A stretch of 5,729 bases of DNA from Dorea sp. CAG:317 (lineage in GTDB: Bacteria > Bacillota > Clostridia > Lachnospirales > Lachnospiraceae): assembly GCA_000433535.1 (NCBI GenBank), contig FR892679.1, positions 1 through 5,729 on the forward strand, read 5' to 3'. This document shows, piece by piece, positions 5,116 to 5,729 of this stretch. The notes beneath the pieces were generated by a model. The model was not told where the DNA came from and did not search any database. It was given only the letters and a program-made list of their open reading frames with translations. The position numbers and the translations under genes are program-made. Numbering within the stretch: position 1 is the first letter of the stretch; every line of letters begins with the position of its first letter.

Positions 5116-5729
5116 ATGAACAAAACTATGAATGAAAAAAACAAAAAAACAATCCGCAAAATGAATAAATATATCAATACATTTCCGCTGGATGATCAGG
5201 CAATCCTTCAGATTCAGCAGGATATTGAAGGGATGGCACAGGAAGCGCAGGAACGTGAAGAACCACTGGAACAGATTATAGGAAAAGATCCAAGAGAATT
5301 TTGCGATGATCTTATCTATGCGGTAGGTGGAATCAAGACACCGGGCGGACGTAAAATGCTAAGAATCGCAGGAGCAATTTATCAGACACTAGGAGCTTTT
5401 GGAATTATAGATGGCTTACTTTTTTTGTTAACAGATTTATTTCTAAGCTTTGGTGAATTTCTTTCAACAATTCGAGGCTTTGGCTTTTGGAAAGAGGACA
5501 TGTTTTCTATTTTAAGTTCCATAATATTTGGAGTTTTTTACTTAATTGCAGGAAAAAAAGGATTTCAATATAGCGCTGATGTGTCACAGGCGAATAAAGC
5601 AATGAGATGGGGAGTTGGTTTGCTTGGACTTGAACTGCTTGGTTTCATAGAAGCGGTGTTTGATACTCCTTTGGAGGCAGTTATTTCTCTTGCGATTGGA
5701 TGTATTCCGGCTATCATGTATATCATAGG
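5116..5729 (+). CDS. Membrane protein with DUF1048/HAAS-like N-terminal domain, 3' incomplete
   Basis: The reading frame is open from ATG 5116 to the window end (204 codons), so the C-terminus is missing. GGAGG at 5103-5107, inside the end of the PadR gene, gives 8 nt spacing. The N-terminus is Lys/Asn-rich, followed by a soluble helical part (about 16-70) with YINTFPLDDQAILQIQQDIEG and IIGKDPREFCDDLI. The last motif resembles the x-D-x-x-x-FCD[ED]LI end of DUF1048 proteins and the broader HAAS-type domains often encoded beside PadR regulators. This match is by eye. At least four hydrophobic helices follow, at about 84-105, 129-146, 165-182 and 186-204, so the product is a multi-pass inner membrane protein. 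Its function is not known. Linkage suggests it is the target or signalling partner of the PadR protein. Two A7 tracts (5135-5141 and 5143-5149) lie near the start. Confidence 0.85.
   Translation, partial: MNKTMNEKNKKTIRKMNKYINTFPLDDQAILQIQQDIEGMAQEAQEREEPLEQIIGKDPREFCDDLIYAVGGIKTPGGRKMLRIAGAIYQTLGAFGIIDGLLFLLTDLFLSFGEFLSTIRGFGFWKEDMFSILSSIIFGVFYLIAGKKGFQYSADVSQANKAMRWGVGLLGLELLGFIEAVFDTPLEAVISLAIGCIPAIMYII

Noticed and set aside
5136..5168. Programmed -1 frameshift at A AAA AAC
   Set aside because: The -1 frame reaches a TAA at 5166 after a few codons, there is no clear downstream stimulatory structure, and the zero frame encodes a coherent membrane protein.

Overview
The window looks like a chromosomal segment of a low-to-moderate GC, spore-forming Firmicute. 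A Lachnospiraceae-type Clostridia is my best guess. The evidence is an alpha/beta-type small acid-soluble spore protein, the Asp23-FakA(YloV)-RecG gene order typical of Firmicutes, strong AGGAGG ribosome binding sites and Rho-independent terminators. Species cannot be named from this sequence alone.

Layout: positions 1-199 form an intergenic region that ends, on the minus strand, in a Shine-Dalgarno and what appears to be the first two bases of a start codon. A divergent gene therefore probably lies just outside the window, and rpmB is the usual neighbour. A clear sigma-A promoter at 115-143 drives an Asp23/Gls24 family gene (200-559) and the fatty acid kinase gene fakA (580-2253, GTG start). 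A compact intrinsic terminator (2270-2298) separates fakA from recG (2314-4344). After recG, a 67-nt gap with a candidate forespore promoter and a 7-bp inverted repeat precedes the SASP gene (4412-4618), which ends in a strong terminator (4651-4697). A new transcription unit follows. It has an extended -10 promoter overlapped by a palindrome, a PadR-family repressor (best start 4786) and a tightly linked membrane protein gene (5116 to the window end, incomplete).

Function: the first block is housekeeping, covering fatty acid activation by phosphorylation, an envelope/Asp23 protein and replication-fork rescue. The SASP protects DNA in spores. The last block is a small, probably self-regulated PadR/membrane-protein module whose output is unknown. 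All genes are on the plus strand, all appear intact, and there are no mobile elements, CRISPR arrays, tRNAs or rRNAs. I found no convincing undescribed system. The PadR module and its palindromic operator candidate are the least routine parts.
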